From NCBI GenBank assembly GCA_964194625.1, contig CAXMNC010000215.1:1-64000 (forward strand): a stretch of 64,000 nt of DNA. Direction: 5' to 3'. Below are positions 61,980-64,000 of the stretch, piece by piece. The position numbers and the translations under genes are program-made. The notes beneath the pieces were generated by a model. That model saw nothing but the letters and a program-made list of their open reading frames with translations, did no database searches and had not been told where the DNA came from. This DNA comes from SPGG2 sp964194625. Its GTDB lineage: Bacteria; Pseudomonadota; Gammaproteobacteria; Acidiferrobacterales; SPGG2. The first letter of the stretch is position 1. Every line of letters starts with the position of its first letter.

Positions 61980-63761
61980 ATGCACACTCACCCCTTGAAG
62001 CGCTCCATCATTGTCGTGGCCTTTGCCACCCTGCTTCCGATCGGCTGTTCGGTAAATGTATCACCTGACACACGCACCGAGCTCGACGATGAGATACAGA
62101 CACCACCACAGCAGCAAACAAACGCGCCCGAGCCAGAAGTAGTATTGCACGAATCAGGTCGGTCGGCCACTCATCAAAAACAGGTCACTACTATAGATAG
62201 CCCAGCACCTGCCGCTAAGCGAAAGAGCGAAAAACGCTTGCATAGCCTCGTTGGCGTAGTCACGTCAGAAGAGACGATGCGTACACGTGACTTATCCTCT
62301 ATACGGTATCCGCGTGAATCCATCGACCGTGAGACGTACAAACATTTCGACGACAACCCAGTTAAGCGCGTTGCCGAGCACCCAGTGTCAACTTTCAGCA
62401 TCGATGTAGACACCGGCGCTTATGCTAACGTACGCCGATTCCTACAGGCGGGTCGTTTACCACCCGGAGATGCGGTGCGGGTTGAAGAGCTAATTAATTA
62501 CTTTTCCTATACCTACCCGCAACCGAAAGACCAGAGTCGCCCATTCCACGTCACCACCGAGATTGCGCCCGCGCCGTGGAACACTAAACGCCACCTGTTA
62601 CACATCGGTATTAAGGGCTATGACGTTCCGAAAGCGGACCTGCCACCCGCCAATCTTGTCTTTCTCGTCGATGTCTCAGGATCTATGCGCGCCCCTAACA
62701 AGCTTGAACTACTGAAGACATCCCTCAAGCTCCTAAGTCGGCAACTGCGAATCGAAGATCGAATCTCGATCGTTGTCTATGCCGGCGCCTCCGGTGTTGT
62801 ACTCGAACCCATAGCCGGCAACGCCACCGCCAAAATCATGGCTGCGCTGGATACACTTACCGCCGGTGGGTCGACCAACGGTGGCGCCGGTATTCGACTG
62901 GCTTATGCAATGGCCGAGCAGGCATATATTCGCAACGGCATCAATCGCGTCATTCTGGCAACCGATGGTGATTTCAATGTCGGCACCGTCAATTTCGAGG
63001 CCCTGAAAGATTTGATCGAACAAAAACGAGAGACTGGCATATCATTAACGACGCTCGGGTTTGGTACCGGTAACTACAATGACCAGCTCATGGAACAGTT
63101 GGCTGACGCTGGCAACGGCAATTACGGGTACATCGACAATCTCAAAGAAGCACAGAAAGTACTGGTCGACGAGATTTCATCAACCATGCATACGATCGCC
63201 AAGGACGTAAAGATCCAGATCGAATTCAATCCCGATGTCGTTGCCGAGTATCGGCTAATCGGCTACGAGAACCGCGTCCTCAAGCGTGAAGATTTCAATA
63301 ACGATAAGGTCGATGCTGGCGAGATCGGTGCCGGCCATACTGTCACCGCGCTTTATGAAATCGTCCTGCAGGGTAGCAGTGCCCTATATCTGGAGCCCTC
63401 TCGGTATTCTCCGCAAACCAAGGTTACACACGAACACGGCGACGAACTCGCGTTTGTGCGCATGCGCTATAAGTTACCTGGTGGCAAAAAGAGCACTCTA
63501 ACCGAATGGCCGCTTACGAAACAGGATATGACGACAACTATCGCTGCTACCTCTGATAATTTCCGCTTCTCGACAGCAGTCGCCGCTTTTGGCCAGCTAC
63601 TGCGGGGCGGGATATACACCGGCGACATGGGCTACGCCGATATCACTGAATTGGCGCGGAACGCACGCGGCCACGATACCTTCGGTTATCGCGGCGAATT
63701 CATCCAACTTGTAAACCTCGCTCAGTCGCTGGCAACTGCAAACAAGCAAGCGCAGCGCTAA
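61980..63761 (+). CDS. von Willebrand factor type A domain envelope protein (YfbK-like)
   Basis: 593-residue protein of the YfbK family; biochemical role unknown. ATG 61980 with GGAG upstream is preferred over an in-frame ATG at 61938, since it directly begins a signal sequence (HPLKRSIIVVAFATLLPIGC). Cys23 could be a lipoprotein site, though Pro at -3 is atypical. After a Pro/Gln/Thr-rich linker (25-100) come a VWA N-terminal domain (about 130-220), a VWA domain (about 235-405) with the metal site DVSGSM, and a DUF3520-type C-terminal region (about 410-590). Flanked by terminators on both sides, so it is its own unit. Confidence 0.88.
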   Translation: MHTHPLKRSIIVVAFATLLPIGCSVNVSPDTRTELDDEIQTPPQQQTNAPEPEVVLHESGRSATHQKQVTTIDSPAPAAKRKSEKRLHSLVGVVTSEETMRTRDLSSIRYPRESIDRETYKHFDDNPVKRVAEHPVSTFSIDVDTGAYANVRRFLQAGRLPPGDAVRVEELINYFSYTYPQPKDQSRPFHVTTEIAPAPWNTKRHLLHIGIKGYDVPKADLPPANLVFLVDVSGSMRAPNKLELLKTSLKLLSRQLRIEDRISIVVYAGASGVVLEPIAGNATAKIMAALDTLTAGGSTNGGAGIRLAYAMAEQAYIRNGINRVILATDGDFNVGTVNFEALKDLIEQKRETGISLTTLGFGTGNYNDQLMEQLADAGNGNYGYIDNLKEAQKVLVDEISSTMHTIAKDVKIQIEFNPDVVAEYRLIGYENRVLKREDFNNDKVDAGEIGAGHTVTALYEIVLQGSSALYLEPSRYSPQTKVTHEHGDELAFVRMRYKLPGGKKSTLTEWPLTKQDMTTTIAATSDNFRFSTAVAAFGQLLRGGIYTGDMGYADITELARNARGHDTFGYRGEFIQLVNLAQSLATANKQAQR

Positions 63762-63775
63762 AACGCGTCTGTCGT

Positions 63776-63810
63776 GAACCGCTTGCTCGCTCAGAGGCAA
63801 GCGGTTCTTT
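63776..63810 (+). terminator. Terminator after the VWA gene
   Basis: Perfect 11-bp stem GAACCGCTTGC (63776-63786) and GCAAGCGGTTC (63797-63807) with a 10-nt loop, then TTT. The T-tract is short, but the stem is strong and lies 14 nt after the stop codon. Confidence 0.65.
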
Positions 63811-63885
63811 CACCCTGATGGTGGCAATCGTTTCGAACTTAGCACCCGAGGTTTGCTTTGTTGTGTATATTTTAGTACGCTCTAC

Positions 63886-63899
63886 GTATTAATTAATAC
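63886..63899. promoter_or_regulatory. 14-bp perfect palindrome upstream of the right-edge gene
   Basis: GTATTAATTAATAC, a perfect inverted repeat ending 12 nt before the ATG at 63912. Just upstream, TAGTACG-CTCTA-CGTATTA is a near-palindrome that overlaps it. The placement suits a repressor operator; no regulator is identified. Confidence 0.4.
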
Positions 63900-63911
63900 A
63901 TCCCCAAGTAC

Positions 63912-64000
63912 ATGCCCAAATCAACCATTCCCGCAGATGCTCAGCCGTTACCGGACCCGACCACCAAACCCGGGCGTACCGCGCTCGCGAAAATGATTAC
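63912..64000 (+). CDS. Start of an unidentified gene (partial)
   Basis: ATG 63912 opens a frame that stays open to the window edge, giving 29 residues beginning MPKSTIPADAQPLPDPTTKP, Pro-rich and then basic. There is no strong Shine-Dalgarno. It follows a terminator and a palindrome-rich AT region, so it is plausibly a new transcription unit. The N-terminus could precede a DNA-binding domain, but nothing conserved is visible and no function is assigned. Confidence 0.4.
   Translation, partial: MPKSTIPADAQPLPDPTTKPGRTALAKMI

Overview
This window is a continuous, gene-dense stretch of bacterial chromosome holding 62 complete protein genes and a partial gene at each edge. I found no rRNA or tRNA gene, CRISPR array, phage or insertion sequence. 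The gene set and order are those of a non-enteric gammaproteobacterium. Evidence includes the rpoE-rseA-rseB anti-sigma cluster, sdhCDAB-sdhE-ygfX, the rpsB-to-rnhB macro-operon in the Pseudomonas-like order (frr-uppS-cdsA-dxr-rseP), Skp/BamA/LpxABD (an LPS outer membrane) and a type II secretion operon. I cannot name the genus from sequence alone.

Layout from left to right: the tail of an EAL-domain gene (2-142, +). A minus-strand block follows: lepA-lepB-DUF4845-rnc-era-recO-pdxJ-acpS (168-6640). After a 327-bp gap comes the envelope-stress unit rpoE-rseA-rseB (6968-9114, -), then nadB (+). Succinate dehydrogenase and its assembly genes sdhC-D-A-B-E-ygfX (10951-14841, -) lie back to back with ygfZ (+), an Fe-S enzyme maintenance factor. 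Next is the minus-strand block dnaE-accA-tilS-pyrG-kdsA-eno-ftsB (16016-26095). A full type II secretion operon gspC-N (26302-37712, +) is followed by the long minus-strand block rpsB-tsf-pyrH-frr-uppS-cdsA-dxr-rseP-bamA-skp-lpxD-fabZ-lpxA-lpxB-rnhB (37864-52674). The right end holds map-glnD (+), nnr-tsaE-amiC (-), queG (+), orn (-), phhB (+), a VWA-domain envelope protein (+) and the start of an unidentified gene.

Much of the window serves envelope building: lipid A (lpxA/B/D, kdsA), fatty acids (accA, fabZ, acpS), phospholipid and isoprenoid precursors (cdsA, dxr, uppS), outer-membrane protein assembly (bamA, skp), sigma-E control (rpoE, rseA, rseB, rseP), signal peptidase, division (ftsB, amiC) and secretion (gsp). 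Most of the rest is translation and nucleotide metabolism. Genes are packed by 1-14 nt overlaps. Convergent pairs abut or overlap, and 18 of the 62 complete genes start with GTG or TTG.

The most unusual things are these. (1) Ribosomal protein S2 (rpsB) has a C-terminal extension of about 250 residues, made of an in-frame 96-bp tandem repeat (32 residues per unit, each with a small DNA palindrome) and a Lys/Ala/Thr-rich histone-like tail. (2) A 181-bp palindromic element between gspN and rnhB supplies the last residues and stop codon of both convergent genes. (3) The T2SS operon sits, inverted, inside the usually contiguous rnhB-dnaE junction. No wholly new multi-gene system is evident; the S2 extension is the best candidate for undescribed biology.
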